DNA from: Lachnospiraceae bacterium
GTDB lineage: Bacteria > Bacillota > Clostridia > Lachnospirales > Lachnospiraceae
Length of the DNA: 64,000 nt
Direction: 5' to 3'
Assembly (NCBI GenBank): GCA_902363825.1
Contig: CABJBK010000010.1
Coordinates: 47,364 to 111,363, forward strand
Positions 26,114 to 35,222 of this stretch are shown here, in pieces. A program made the position numbers and the translations under genes. Positions within the stretch are counted from its first letter, which is position 1; each line of letters starts with the position of its first letter. The notes beneath the pieces were generated by a model. It was not told the origin of the DNA and did no database searches. It was given only the letters and a program-made list of their open reading frames with translations.

Positions 26114-27787
26114 CTATTTTGTCTGTGTCGGCAGCTTATAAGAACTCTTGAGGGAAACGATACGGTTAAATACGAGCGCATCCTCTTTTGAATCCTTTGC
26201 GTCCACGCAGAAATATCCCTGACGTACAAACTGAAAACTGTCATAAGCTTTCGCGTCTGCCAGTGCCGGTTCTACATAACATTCTTTTAAAATCGTCAGC
26301 GAATTCGGGTTTAAATTCAAACTTCCGTCCTCATTATACACCCCAAGCTCTTCGTCGACAATATTTTCATACAAACGGATCTCTGCTTTTTTTGCATACG
26401 GAGCCGGAACCCAGTGGATCGTTCCCTTTACTTTTCTGCCATCCGGGCTGTTTCCACCCTTGGATGCCGGATCATAGGTACAGTGGATCTCAACCACTTT
26501 TCCGTTTTCATCCTTTTTATAATCCACACATTTTACGAAATACGCCTGCATCAGACGCACCTCATTTCCAGGGAACATGCGGAAATATTTTTTGGGCGGA
26601 TCTTCCATAAAATCTTCTCTGTCAATATAAAGTTCGCGGCAGAACGGAACCGTGTGTGTTCCGAGTGCTTCGTTTTCCATGTTATTGACTACGGTCAGTT
26701 CTTCGACCTGTCCCTCCGGATAATTGTCGATGATGACTTTGATTGGATCAAGCACCGCCATCATACGGGCACGCTTTAATTTCAGATCTTCACGGATGCA
26801 GTATTCGAGCATCGCGTAATCCGTCACGGAATTTGCCTTTGAAATACCGCAGAGTTCCACAAACTGCTTGATGGATTCCGGGGTAAAACCTCTTCTGCGC
26901 AGTGCGGCGATCGAAACCAGACGCGGGTCATCCCATCCGTCTACGATCCCCTCTTCTACCAGTTTTTTGATGTAGCGCTTTCCGGTAACCACATTTTTTA
27001 AATACAGTTTTGCAAACTCGATCTGTTTTGGCGGATTTTCAAATTCCAGTTCGCGTACCACCCAGTCATAAAGCGGTCTGTGATCCTCAAATTCCAGGGT
27101 ACAGATGGAATGTGTGATCCCCTCGATCGCATCTTCGATCGGATGTGCGAAATCATACATCGGATAGATACACCACTTGTCTCCGGTTCTGTGATGTGTC
27201 ATATGCGCAACACGGTAGATGACCGGATCACGCATGTTGATATTCGGGGATGACATATCGATCCTTGCGCGAAGTACTTTCGTTCCGTCTTCGAATTTTC
27301 CGTTTTTCATATCCTCAAACAGCGCAAGGTTCTCTTCCACGCTCCGTCCCACCGACGGGTCTTCTTTTCCAGGCTCTGTCAGTGTACCACGGTACTCACG
27401 GATCTCATCCGCAGTCAGGTCTGACACATACGCCTTGCCCTTGCGGATCAGCTTTACCGCGCACTCGTACATCTGGTCGAAATAATCGGATGCGAAAAAC
27501 AGTCTGTCCTCCCAGTCCGCGCCGAGCCATTTGATGTCTTCCTTGATCGCTTCCACGAATTCGTTTTTTTCCTTGGTCGGATTCGTATCGTCAAAACGCA
27601 TGTTAAATTTTCCGCCGTATTCCTGCGCCAGTCCGTAATTTAAAAGGATGGACTTCGCATGTCCGATATGAAGGTAGCCGTTTGGCTCCGGCGGGAATCT
27701 AGTATGAACGGTCTTACAGTGACCCTCTTCTAAATCTTTATCAATGATCTGTTCAATGAAATTTCTGGAAACTGTTTCGTTTTCCAT
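26114..27787 (-). CDS. glnS: Glutaminyl-tRNA synthetase
   Basis: 557 residues, class I synthetase. HIGH motif in [15 protein letters not shown], tRNA acceptor-binding [17 protein letters not shown], and the region [17 protein letters not shown]. The KMSKR-equivalent reads [13 protein letters not shown] where E. coli has VMSKRKL, so the Ser is replaced by Gly. The C-terminal beta-barrel anticodon-binding part is present to the end ([13 protein letters not shown]). No YqeY fusion. Presence of GlnRS means Gln-tRNA can be charged directly, whether or not GatCAB also exists elsewhere. Confidence 0.96.
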   Translation of the reverse strand: MENETVSRNFIEQIIDKDLEEGHCKTVHTRFPPEPNGYLHIGHAKSILLNYGLAQEYGGKFNMRFDDTNPTKEKNEFVEAIKEDIKWLGADWEDRLFFASDYFDQMYECAVKLIRKGKAYVSDLTADEIREYRGTLTEPGKEDPSVGRSVEENLALFEDMKNGKFEDGTKVLRARIDMSSPNINMRDPVIYRVAHMTHHRTGDKWCIYPMYDFAHPIEDAIEGITHSICTLEFEDHRPLYDWVVRELEFENPPKQIEFAKLYLKNVVTGKRYIKKLVEEGIVDGWDDPRLVSIAALRRRGFTPESIKQFVELCGISKANSVTDYAMLEYCIREDLKLKRARMMAVLDPIKVIIDNYPEGQVEELTVVNNMENEALGTHTVPFCRELYIDREDFMEDPPKKYFRMFPGNEVRLMQAYFVKCVDYKKDENGKVVEIHCTYDPASKGGNSPDGRKVKGTIHWVPAPYAKKAEIRLYENIVDEELGVYNEDGSLNLNPNSLTILKECYVEPALADAKAYDSFQFVRQGYFCVDAKDSKEDALVFNRIVSLKSSYKLPTQTK

Positions 27788-27830
27788 TGTATCTTCCTCC
27801 TGCTAAACTTACTCTATCACAATATTCTTA

Positions 27831-27859
27831 TTATAAGGAAAATAATTTTGAAAAGCAAC
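27831..27859 (-). promoter_or_regulatory. glnS operon promoter
   Basis: Minus strand TTGCTT (27854-27859), 17-base spacer, perfect TATAAT (27831-27836), about 40 bases before the glnS start. No T-box-like leader fits in this space. Confidence 0.8.
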
Positions 27860-27878
27860 TGATAACTGCTAAAATCTT

Positions 27879-28853
27879 CTAATTATTTTCCGCGAAATAA
27901 GCGTCTATTCCATTCGCGATCCCGGCCGCGATCTTCGCCTGATAATCCGCTGTCGCCATACGCGTATCCTCTGCCGGATTGGTCATATATCCCATCTCGA
28001 CGATCGTAACCGGAACCTGGCACCAGTTGATCCCGCTCATCGAATCTGTCTCCCAGACATACTCCTTTTTGCATCCGGTCGATGCCACCAGCGCATCCAA
28101 CACATGGGAGGAAAGACTTTTGCTCTTTGTATAAAGGGAAGCATTGTACGGATTGGAGGATGTCTGGCAGATCGTCATCGCCCCGTTCGCATCCGCGTTT
28201 TCCGAACCGTTCGCGTGTATGCGCACAAACGCGTCCGCTCCCGCATTGTTTGCTACTGCCGCACGCTCGCTGTTGCTGATGTTTACATCATTGGACGTGC
28301 GCACCATGATAACGCGATAGCCCCGTCCTTCCAGCTCCGTCTGTAATTTTAATGCCACTTCAAGATTCAGCTCATACTCCGTCATTCCTGTGGTCGTCCC
28401 TGTCGTTCCACCGGCGACTTTTGCTTTCATCTCCGATGCCCCGGGTCCGACCGGCTCTTTTTCATTATTGCCCTTTGCCTGATGTCCCGCATCGATCACG
28501 ACCAGCTTTCCTGCGGTACTCTGCTGCGCGTCCGCTGTCTCCTCGCTCTGCGGCTGTTCTTCCGCCGCCTGGGTCTCAGTCTCTTCTGTCTCCTCTGCCG
28601 CCGGATTTCCCTGAGCCTCCGTACTTTCCATTGTTTCCGTTTCTTCCGGAATTTCAGTGCCTGCGGTCTCCTCCGTCATTTCTTCCGGCATCTCCACTGC
28701 CTCCGTCTCCGTTTCTAATTCCACACCGGTTTCTGTTTCCCGGATCACCGCTTCTGTCGTTTCCGCTGCCGGCTCTGTCTTCTGTCCACATCCCGCGCAG
28801 CCGATAAGCATTCCCGTAATCAGAAGTAAGATCCCTGCCTGTTTTCTTTTCAT
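27879..28853 (-). CDS. N-acetylmuramoyl-L-alanine amidase (Amidase_3) lipoprotein
   Basis: 324 residues. Lipoprotein signal ending [12 protein letters not shown], then a linker of about 90 residues made almost only of Glu, Thr, Ala and Pro, then the zinc amidase domain (about 117-322). Zinc and catalytic residues visible: [33 protein letters not shown] and [12 protein letters not shown]. It would cleave the amide between muramic acid and the stem peptide at the cell surface. No wall-binding domain; the long acidic linker probably spans from the membrane toward the wall. Monocistronic by its promoter and the flanking terminator. Confidence 0.92.
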   Translation of the reverse strand: MKRKQAGILLLITGMLIGCAGCGQKTEPAAETTEAVIRETETGVELETETEAVEMPEEMTEETAGTEIPEETETMESTEAQGNPAAEETEETETQAAEEQPQSEETADAQQSTAGKLVVIDAGHQAKGNNEKEPVGPGASEMKAKVAGGTTGTTTGMTEYELNLEVALKLQTELEGRGYRVIMVRTSNDVNISNSERAAVANNAGADAFVRIHANGSENADANGAMTICQTSSNPYNASLYTKSKSLSSHVLDALVASTGCKKEYVWETDSMSGINWCQVPVTIVEMGYMTNPAEDTRMATADYQAKIAAGIANGIDAYFAENN

Positions 28854-28888
28854 GTTCTTCCCTCTCTCTTTCTTTTTACCTGCTCTCT

Positions 28889-28917
28889 ATTTTATCAGTC
28901 CGGGCGCCATCTGTAAA
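28889..28917 (-). promoter_or_regulatory. Promoter of the amidase gene
   Basis: Minus strand TTTACA (28912-28917), 17-base spacer, TAAAAT (28889-28894). Confidence 0.7.
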
Positions 28918-28963
28918 CAGAGACGGAATGCACTTTCCTCTGCCGCTTTTCCGCCGTTATAGC

Positions 28964-28997
28964 AAAACAGGCAGCTCCCTGCCCGGGAACCGCCTGT
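28964..28997 (-). terminator. Terminator of the rhomboid-like gene
   Basis: Minus strand ACAGGC...GCCTGT with an inner TCCC...GGGA pair, followed by TTTT; located 11-44 bases after the stop codon at 29008. Confidence 0.65.
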
Positions 28998-29007
28998 ATC
29001 TGCTCCT

Positions 29008-29919
29008 TTAACTTCTGTGTACATGTTTATGCGTAAACAGATGATCCTGACAATATTCGTAATTTCCTTCACATTTGGAACAGAAACGGAACTCCAGATT
29101 CGGATCATCCAGTTCTGTTCTGCCGCAGATCGCGCATTTGTGCTTCGAGATCTTTGCCCCGCGTCTGCTCTCCCCGGTACTTGCCCGGTATGCCCTGCGC
29201 CGGTGTACCTCATGCGGCGTGTAACGCTGCAGGTTTTTGGTAGAAAGATAAAAGATCAGGAAGTTTAACAGGGATAAGAGGATCGTCACTAACATGATGA
29301 TCGTCACCCACCATGCCATTGCCGTTCCAAGCACCGCATGGATACTGGCAAAGGTACGGATCAGATCATAGCCGATAAACGCCAGATATACCCATGCCAT
29401 CCATTTCATCTTGATCGGAATGATAAAGTATAACATCACCTGCATGTCCGGATACATTGCCGCAAATGCCAGAAAGATCGACATATTGATGTAAGTCGTG
29501 CTGATGATGCCGCCCATCAGGCTGCTTGCCATATAAGCGGATGCCTGTCCGAAGATCAGATAGATCACACCGTACATGAGAAGACTGCCGACAACGGTCA
29601 GCAGAATGCCTCCGAAAATATAAACATTAAACCGGAAGGTTCCCCAGGTATTCTCCAATATCCGGCCAAGCTGAAAATAAAACAACATCATGATGATCAG
29701 GAAAAACACATTGCTGTCCGTCGGCTGGAAGATCCAGGTGATGATCCGCCAGATCTGTCCGTGCAGTACATAGTACGGCTGCATATTCAGATATCCCAAA
29801 AGCGTCGGGCTTAAATACTGTAAGAAAAATCCGATGCAGTACGCTCCGATCAGATATATGATCAGGTTCGGAATCGCGTATCTGCCAAACTTCCGTTCCA
29901 TTTTATTCAGAAAATCCAT
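29008..29919 (-). CDS. Rhomboid-like membrane protein without catalytic dyad, C-terminal Cys/His zinc-binding tail
   Basis: 303 residues, about six transmembrane helices. The order resembles rhomboid/derlin proteins: a first helix (NLIIYLIGAYCIGFFLQYL), a loop with HGQIWRIITWIFQP, then LGRILENTWGTFRFNVYIFG (the W-R and L-E-x-x-W-G marks of the fold). The Gly-x-Ser-Gly of active rhomboids is not found, so it is probably not a protease. After a basic stretch (YTPHEVHRRRAYR) the tail has CAIC, FCSKC and YCQDHLFTHKHVH, a likely two-site zinc finger. Start at 29919 follows GGAGTG at about 9 bases; the longer reading from 30033 has none. Function unknown. Confidence 0.7.
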   Translation of the reverse strand: MDFLNKMERKFGRYAIPNLIIYLIGAYCIGFFLQYLSPTLLGYLNMQPYYVLHGQIWRIITWIFQPTDSNVFFLIIMMLFYFQLGRILENTWGTFRFNVYIFGGILLTVVGSLLMYGVIYLIFGQASAYMASSLMGGIISTTYINMSIFLAFAAMYPDMQVMLYFIIPIKMKWMAWVYLAFIGYDLIRTFASIHAVLGTAMAWWVTIIMLVTILLSLLNFLIFYLSTKNLQRYTPHEVHRRRAYRASTGESRRGAKISKHKCAICGRTELDDPNLEFRFCSKCEGNYEYCQDHLFTHKHVHRS

Positions 29920-29995
29920 ATTTCTCACTCCATTTTTCTTGATTTGATTAAGAAAGCAGCTGCCGCCATCCGCAGCAACTGCCAGCCTTTTTCTC

Positions 29996-30024
29996 ATTAT
30001 ATGGTTCGGGAAAACTTTTGTCAA
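29996..30024 (-). promoter_or_regulatory. Promoter of the rhomboid-like gene
   Basis: Minus strand TTGACA (30019-30024), 17-base spacer, perfect TATAAT (29996-30001): a consensus promoter. The leader of about 70 bases contains an 8-bp stem (GCAGTTGC with GCAGCTGC). Confidence 0.85.
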
Positions 30025-30061
30025 TGAATGCACTGTTTCTTCATAAAAACTTTATAATTCT

Positions 30062-30538
30062 TTACAATTCACTGTCATCCATGATCTCATATTCCAGTCT
30101 GCTTCCCTGCATACGCATAATTTCCGGAGACTCCTGTTCTTCCACCGCTTCTTCCGCCATCACCCGGGACTGCGGTCGCTGCATAGTCCCTCCTCCCTGC
30201 ATGTTCTGCGGCTGCTGCATAGTTTCTCCGCTCTGCATGTTCTGCGGCTGCTGCATAGTTCCTCCGCTCTGCATGTTCTGCGGCTGTCCTGCATTTGCTC
30301 CGGTCCGTGGTTCTTTTCCGCCGTTCCATGACATATTGTATACAGGAACACAGAGTTCATCCCCCACCTGCAGATTATAGATATTTACATAAGGGTTGGC
30401 ATACATGAGTGCCGAGACACTGACTCCATGCATTTTCCCGATTTTATATAAAGTATCTCCTTCTTTTACTACGTGAATGATTCCGGTGCAGTTCGCCGTC
30501 ATATACCGGTTATGCACCATATTTGCTCCCTGATCCAT
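30062..30538 (-). CDS. LysM domain protein with Gln/Met-rich tandem repeat
   Basis: 158 residues. One LysM domain (about 21-66: IIHVVKEGDTLYKIGKMHGV, ANPYVNIYNLQVGDELCVP), then three copies of a 12-residue unit QPQNMQSGGTMQ, then an acidic tail (EEAVEEQESPEI). No signal peptide or membrane segment. LysM binds N-acetylglucosamine polymers; leaderless LysM proteins of this size in spore formers are often spore-coat or cortex-associated, which is only a possibility here. Start supported by GGGAG eight bases upstream. Confidence 0.8.
   Translation of the reverse strand: MDQGANMVHNRYMTANCTGIIHVVKEGDTLYKIGKMHGVSVSALMYANPYVNIYNLQVGDELCVPVYNMSWNGGKEPRTGANAGQPQNMQSGGTMQQPQNMQSGETMQQPQNMQGGGTMQRPQSRVMAEEAVEEQESPEIMRMQGSRLEYEIMDDSEL
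30178..30285. repeat. 36-bp tandem repeat, three copies, in the LysM gene
   Basis: Three direct copies at 30178-30213, 30214-30249 and 30250-30285 with the shared core TGCATGTTCTGCGGCTG recurring every 36 bases. The unit is in frame (12 codons) and differs at a few positions, so copy number could change without a frameshift. Confidence 0.92.
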
Positions 30539-30652
30539 GATCCTTACTCCCGATTTCTTTCCCTTTATCTTATTCTGTTTTGGGCATTTTGTTCCCTTTT
30601 TACCGGAAAATCAGGGAAAATATAAACTATTTCTAAAATTAATTTTTCCTCG

Positions 30653-30681
30653 TTGTTTTTTGTATTTTCCTGTCGTATAAT
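30653..30681 (+). promoter_or_regulatory. Promoter of the dehydratase/activase gene
   Basis: TTGTTT (30653-30658), 17-base spacer, perfect TATAAT (30676-30681), about 60 bases before the start codon. Confidence 0.75.
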
Positions 30682-30739
30682 GTACCTTGTTCAATTTACA
30701 GTGATGTATATATATAATATGAAATAACAGGTGATATTT

Positions 30740-33700
30740 ATGGAAAACAATAACTTGCACAAGCTTGGTATAGACATTGGTTCTACTACCGTAAAAGTTG
30801 CAGTCTTAAATGAAAAAGATGAACTTTTATTTTCAGATTACGAGAGACATTTCGCGAATATCCGTGAGACGTTGAAGTCACTGGTGGAAAAAATGCACCA
30901 GACCCTCGGCAATATCGCGCTCTCTCCGATGATCACCGGTTCCGGCGGACTTACCCTCGCAAAGCATCTGGGTATTCCGTTTGTCCAGGAGGTTATCTCT
31001 GTTTCTACCGCTCTGCAGCACTATGCGCCGCAGACGGACGTCGCCATCGAACTTGGCGGTGAGGATGCCAAGATCATCTATTTTGAAGGCGGTAACGTAG
31101 AACAACGTATGAATGGAATCTGTGCCGGTGGTACCGGCTCTTTTATTGACCAGATGGCTTCCCTTTTACAGACCGATGCCCCTGGTCTGAATGAGTATGC
31201 CAAAAATTACAAGGCGATCTACCCGATCGCTGCACGCTGTGGTGTATTTGCGAAGACAGATATCCAGCCGCTCATCAACGAAGGTGCGACCAGAGAGGAT
31301 CTCTCCGCTTCCATCTTCCAGGCTGTCGTCAACCAGACCATCAGTGGTCTTGCCTGTGGAAAACCGATCCGCGGACACGTTGCTTTTCTCGGCGGTCCAC
31401 TTCACTTTCTCTCAGAATTAAAGGCCACTTTCATCCGCACATTAAAGCTGGATGACGAGCATGCGATCACACCGGAAAATTCCCATCTTTTCGCTGCGAT
31501 CGGATCTGCCTTAAACTATAAATCCGAAGTTACGACTACAACGGACGAGCTTCTTGAAAAGCTCTCATCCGACATTCATATGGAATTTGAAGTGGAACGT
31601 ATGGAGCCTCTCTTTAAAGATCAGGCAGAGTACGATGCATTTTTAGACCGTCATAGCAACAACCATGTCACGACCGGTGATATCGCGTCCTACAAGGGCG
31701 ACTGTTATCTCGGTATCGATGCCGGCTCTACCACGACCAAAGTCGCGCTGGTAGGCGAGGACGGCTCCCTGCTCTACTCTTTTTACAGCAACAACAACGG
31801 AAGCCCGCTCGCGACCTGTATCCGTTCGATCAAGGAGATCTACCGTCTTCTTCCTGCGGACGCGCATATCGTGCACTCCTGTTCTACCGGTTACGGCGAG
31901 GCTCTGATCAAAGCTGCCTTAATGCTGGATGAGGGAGAGGTTGAAACCGTTTCCCACTACTATGCCGCTGCATTCTTTGATCCGGAGGTTGACTGTATCC
32001 TCGACATCGGTGGTCAGGATATGAAATGCATCAAGATCAAGAATCAGACCGTAGACAGCGTCCAGTTGAACGAAGCCTGCTCCTCCGGCTGCGGTTCCTT
32101 CATCGAGACCTTTGCAAAATCCCTTAACTTCTCGGTACAGGACTTCGCGAAGGAAGCCCTGTTTGCGAAAAATCCGATCGATCTCGGAACACGCTGTACG
32201 GTATTTATGAATTCCAAGGTAAAACAGGCGCAGAAGGAAGGCGCTTCCGTTGCGGATATTTCCGCCGGACTTGCCTACTCCGTCATCAAGAATGCACTGT
32301 TTAAGGTTATCAAGCTTTCTGATCCGAGCGAACTCGGAAAAAATATCGTTGTACAGGGTGGTACTTTCTATAATGATGCTGTTTTGCGCAGCTTTGAAAA
32401 GATTTCCGGCTGCAAGGCAACCAGACCGGATATTGCAGGTATCATGGGTGCGTTCGGTGCCGCTTTGATCGCCAGAGAACGTCACACCAAAGACTATACT
32501 TCCACTATGCTTGGCATCAATGATATCAACAAGCTGACCTTTGATACAAAGCTGACCCGCTGCCAGGGATGTACGAACCACTGTCTTTTAACGATCAACC
32601 TGTTTTCGGGCAACCGCCGCTATATTACCGGTAACCGCTGTGAACGCGGACTGGGCAAGGCAAAGAGCAGCGAAAATATCCCGAACCTGTTTGAATACAA
32701 AAACAAACGGATCTTTGACTATGAACCGCTCTCCGATGCGGAAGCGGTGCGTGGAGCCATCGGTATCCCGAGAGTATTAAATATGTACGAAAACTACCCG
32801 TTCTGGGCTACCTTCTTTAAAGCCCTGAAATTTAAGGTAGTGCTCTCCCCGCAGTCCACACGTTCCATTTACGAGCTTGGCATCGAATCGATCCCGAGTG
32901 AATCGGAATGTTATCCGGCGAAACTGGCGCACGGCCACGTTTCCTGGCTGATCCATCAGGGGATTGACTGCATTTTTTATCCGTGTATTCCATATGAGCG
33001 GAACGAATTTCCGGATTCCAACAACCACTACAACTGCCCGATCGTAACCTCCTACGCGGAAAACATCAAAAATAACGTGGACGAGATCACATCCGGACAG
33101 GTGCGGTTCTTAAATCCGTTTATGTCTTTCACAAATAAAAAGGTTCTCTCCAAACGTCTCGAAGAGATCTTTAAAGAGGAATTTGACATTCCGGCATCGG
33201 AAGTGCACGCTGCCGCGGATGCCGCATGGCAGGAACTTTCCAATACCAGAGAGGAAATGAAGAAAAAGGGCGAAGAAGTCATCGCCTACTTAAAGAAGAC
33301 CGGCAAACGCGGTATCGTCCTCGCCGGACGTCCTTACCATGTGGACCCGGAGATCAACCACGGTATCCCGGAACTGATCAACTCCTACGGTCTTGCAGTG
33401 CTGACCGAGGATTCCGTTGCGCATCTGGCAAAAGTGGAACGTCCGCTTATCGTTATGGATCAGTGGATGTACCACTCAAGACTCTACGCCGCTGCCAACT
33501 ATGTAAAGACGACCGACAACCTGGATCTGATCCAGTTAAACTCTTTCGGCTGCGGTCTCGACGCCGTAACAACGGACTGTGTGAGCGACATTTTGACCAA
33601 ATCCGGCAAGATCTACACCTGCTTAAAGATCGATGAGGTAAACAATCTCGGTGCCGCGCGTATCCGTGTACGCTCCTTACTCGCCGCGATCCGCGTGCGT

Positions 33701-34996
33701 GAAATGCGTAATACAGACAAAAACCGCAAGATCGTTCCGGCAAACTACAACCGGACCGTCTTTACCAAGGAAATGCGCAAAGATTATACGATCCTCTGCC
33801 CGCAGATGTCTCCGATCCATTTTGAGCTGCTACAGCCGGCTTTCCGCGCTGCCGGTTACAATCTGGTCGTTCTTGACAATGACAACCGGACGGCGATCAA
33901 CGCAGGACTGAAATTCGTAAATAACGATGCCTGCTATCCGTCCCTGATGGTCGTAGGCCAGATCATGGATGCCGTCATGTCCGGCAAGTATGACATGACA
34001 AAGACGGCTGTCCTTATTTCCCAGACCGGTGGCGGATGCCGTGCCAGCAATTACATCGGTTTTATCCGCCGTGCGCTGGAAAAAGCCGGTTACCCGGATA
34101 TTCCGGTCATTTCCATCAATTTAAGCGGACTGGAAAAGAACCCCGGCTTTAAATTTACTCCGGCTCTGATCCAGCATGGTCTTTACGCGCTGGAATTCGG
34201 CGACATCTTTATGCGCTGTCTGTACCGCACCAGACCGTACGAGGCAGTAAAGGGTTCCGCCAATGCCATGCATGAGAAATGGAAGAAAAAGGTCATTGCC
34301 TTTGTCACACAGGATAAGATCCTGTCACACAAGAAATATAAGCAGATGTGCCGCGATATCATCCGCGACTTTGACAATCTGCCGATGCTCGACATCAAAA
34401 AGCCGCGCGTCGGTGTCGTCGGCGAGATCCTGGTAAAATTCCTTCCTGCCGCAAACAATTATCTGGTTGACCTCTTAGAGGCGGAAGGTGCTGAGGCTGT
34501 TGTACCGGATCTTACAGACTTCCTGCTCTACTGCTTCTACAACCAGAATTTCAAGGCAGAAAACCTGGGCATGAGCCGCAAATCGCAGTTTACATCCAAC
34601 ATGGGCATCAAGTTCTTTGAATGGTTAAGAAGCGCTGCCAGAGACGAATTTGAAAAGAGCAAACACTTTGATCCGCCTGCGCACATTGAAACCCTCGCGA
34701 AATACGCGGACGAGATCGTTTCCCACGGAAACCAGACCGGCGAAGGATGGTTCCTCACCGGCGAGATGTTAGAGCTGATCCACACCGGAACGAACAACAT
34801 CGTTTGTACGCAGCCATTTGCCTGCCTGCCGAACCATATCGTAGGAAAAGGTGTTATTAAGAAGCTGCGCCACGAGTATCCGCTGTCCAACATCGTTGCG
34901 ATCGATTATGACCCGGGTGCCAGCGAAGTAAACCAGCTCAACCGAATCAAGCTGATGCTTTCCACCGCGAACAAAAATCTCTCAAAGGAAGCATAG
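30740..34996 (+). CDS. 2-hydroxyacyl-CoA dehydratase activase / dehydratase-like fusion protein
   Basis: 1418 residues. Two BadF/HgdC-type ASKHA ATPase domains in tandem ([14 protein letters not shown] near 9 and [14 protein letters not shown] near 328), each with its own Cys motif ([24 protein letters not shown]) where a shared [4Fe-4S] cluster would sit in HgdC dimers. A Cys-rich link follows ([19 protein letters not shown]), then a DUF2229/HgdB-like region ([53 protein letters not shown]). In 2-hydroxyglutarate fermentation the activase drives one electron into the dehydratase at ATP cost; here both parts are in one chain. Substrate unknown. ATG at 30740 is used; a GTG nine bases earlier overlaps its ribosome site. 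Confidence 0.88.
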   Translation: MENNNLHKLGIDIGSTTVKVAVLNEKDELLFSDYERHFANIRETLKSLVEKMHQTLGNIALSPMITGSGGLTLAKHLGIPFVQEVISVSTALQHYAPQTDVAIELGGEDAKIIYFEGGNVEQRMNGICAGGTGSFIDQMASLLQTDAPGLNEYAKNYKAIYPIAARCGVFAKTDIQPLINEGATREDLSASIFQAVVNQTISGLACGKPIRGHVAFLGGPLHFLSELKATFIRTLKLDDEHAITPENSHLFAAIGSALNYKSEVTTTTDELLEKLSSDIHMEFEVERMEPLFKDQAEYDAFLDRHSNNHVTTGDIASYKGDCYLGIDAGSTTTKVALVGEDGSLLYSFYSNNNGSPLATCIRSIKEIYRLLPADAHIVHSCSTGYGEALIKAALMLDEGEVETVSHYYAAAFFDPEVDCILDIGGQDMKCIKIKNQTVDSVQLNEACSSGCGSFIETFAKSLNFSVQDFAKEALFAKNPIDLGTRCTVFMNSKVKQAQKEGASVADISAGLAYSVIKNALFKVIKLSDPSELGKNIVVQGGTFYNDAVLRSFEKISGCKATRPDIAGIMGAFGAALIARERHTKDYTSTMLGINDINKLTFDTKLTRCQGCTNHCLLTINLFSGNRRYITGNRCERGLGKAKSSENIPNLFEYKNKRIFDYEPLSDAEAVRGAIGIPRVLNMYENYPFWATFFKALKFKVVLSPQSTRSIYELGIESIPSESECYPAKLAHGHVSWLIHQGIDCIFYPCIPYERNEFPDSNNHYNCPIVTSYAENIKNNVDEITSGQVRFLNPFMSFTNKKVLSKRLEEIFKEEFDIPASEVHAAADAAWQELSNTREEMKKKGEEVIAYLKKTGKRGIVLAGRPYHVDPEINHGIPELINSYGLAVLTEDSVAHLAKVERPLIVMDQWMYHSRLYAAANYVKTTDNLDLIQLNSFGCGLDAVTTDCVSDILTKSGKIYTCLKIDEVNNLGAARIRVRSLLAAIRVREMRNTDKNRKIVPANYNRTVFTKEMRKDYTILCPQMSPIHFELLQPAFRAAGYNLVVLDNDNRTAINAGLKFVNNDACYPSLMVVGQIMDAVMSGKYDMTKTAVLISQTGGGCRASNYIGFIRRALEKAGYPDIPVISINLSGLEKNPGFKFTPALIQHGLYALEFGDIFMRCLYRTRPYEAVKGSANAMHEKWKKKVIAFVTQDKILSHKKYKQMCRDIIRDFDNLPMLDIKKPRVGVVGEILVKFLPAANNYLVDLLEAEGAEAVVPDLTDFLLYCFYNQNFKAENLGMSRKSQFTSNMGIKFFEWLRSAARDEFEKSKHFDPPAHIETLAKYADEIVSHGNQTGEGWFLTGEMLELIHTGTNNIVCTQPFACLPNHIVGKGVIKKLRHEYPLSNIVAIDYDPGASEVNQLNRIKLMLSTANKNLSKEA

Positions 34997-35034
34997 GTCT
35001 GATCCGCACCTTATGAGTTTATAAGAATTTAATA

Positions 35035-35074
35035 AATGGAGAATCCCTTATTTTATCTGGGGTTCTCCATTTTT
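35035..35074 (+). terminator. Terminator of the dehydratase/activase gene
   Basis: Inverted repeat AATGGAGAATCCC with GGGGTTCTCCATT (one T-G pair), 11-base loop, then T5. It ends one base before the CIRCE element. Confidence 0.88.
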
Positions 35075-35075
35075 A

Positions 35076-35102
35076 TTAGCACTCATTTTGAAAGAGTGCT
35101 AA
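35076..35102. promoter_or_regulatory. CIRCE element (HrcA operator) of htpG
   Basis: TTAGCACTC, nine bases, GAGTGCTAA: a perfect match to the CIRCE inverted repeat bound by the heat-shock repressor HrcA. It lies just upstream of the htpG -35 box. Confidence 0.97.
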
Positions 35103-35109
35103 TTTTCTA

Positions 35110-35138
35110 TTGACTTTTGCGCAGACGAGTTATAATAT
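35110..35138 (+). promoter_or_regulatory. htpG promoter
   Basis: TTGACT (35110-35115) with TAATAT (35133-35138) at 17 bases, or the stronger TATAAT (35131-35136) at 15. Directly downstream of CIRCE. Confidence 0.7.
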
Positions 35139-35222
35139 TTTACTTGTAGATTTTAACTTATCTTTTGTATACGAGACGGGTTTCCGTCATCCGATCATGA
35201 TTTATAAAGGAGTGTTGTATTT

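Noticed and set aside
29920..30033. Longer form of the rhomboid-like protein from 30033
   Set aside because: It would start upstream of the consensus promoter's -10 box at 29996-30001, so it cannot be made from that transcript.
30178..30285. CRISPR-like array
   Set aside because: Copies abut without spacers and are in-frame coding repeats; no CRISPR array was seen anywhere in the window.
30087..30380. Repetitive open frames on both strands across the LysM repeat
   Set aside because: They arise because a 36-bp repeat keeps all frames open; only the LysM frame has a domain and a ribosome site.
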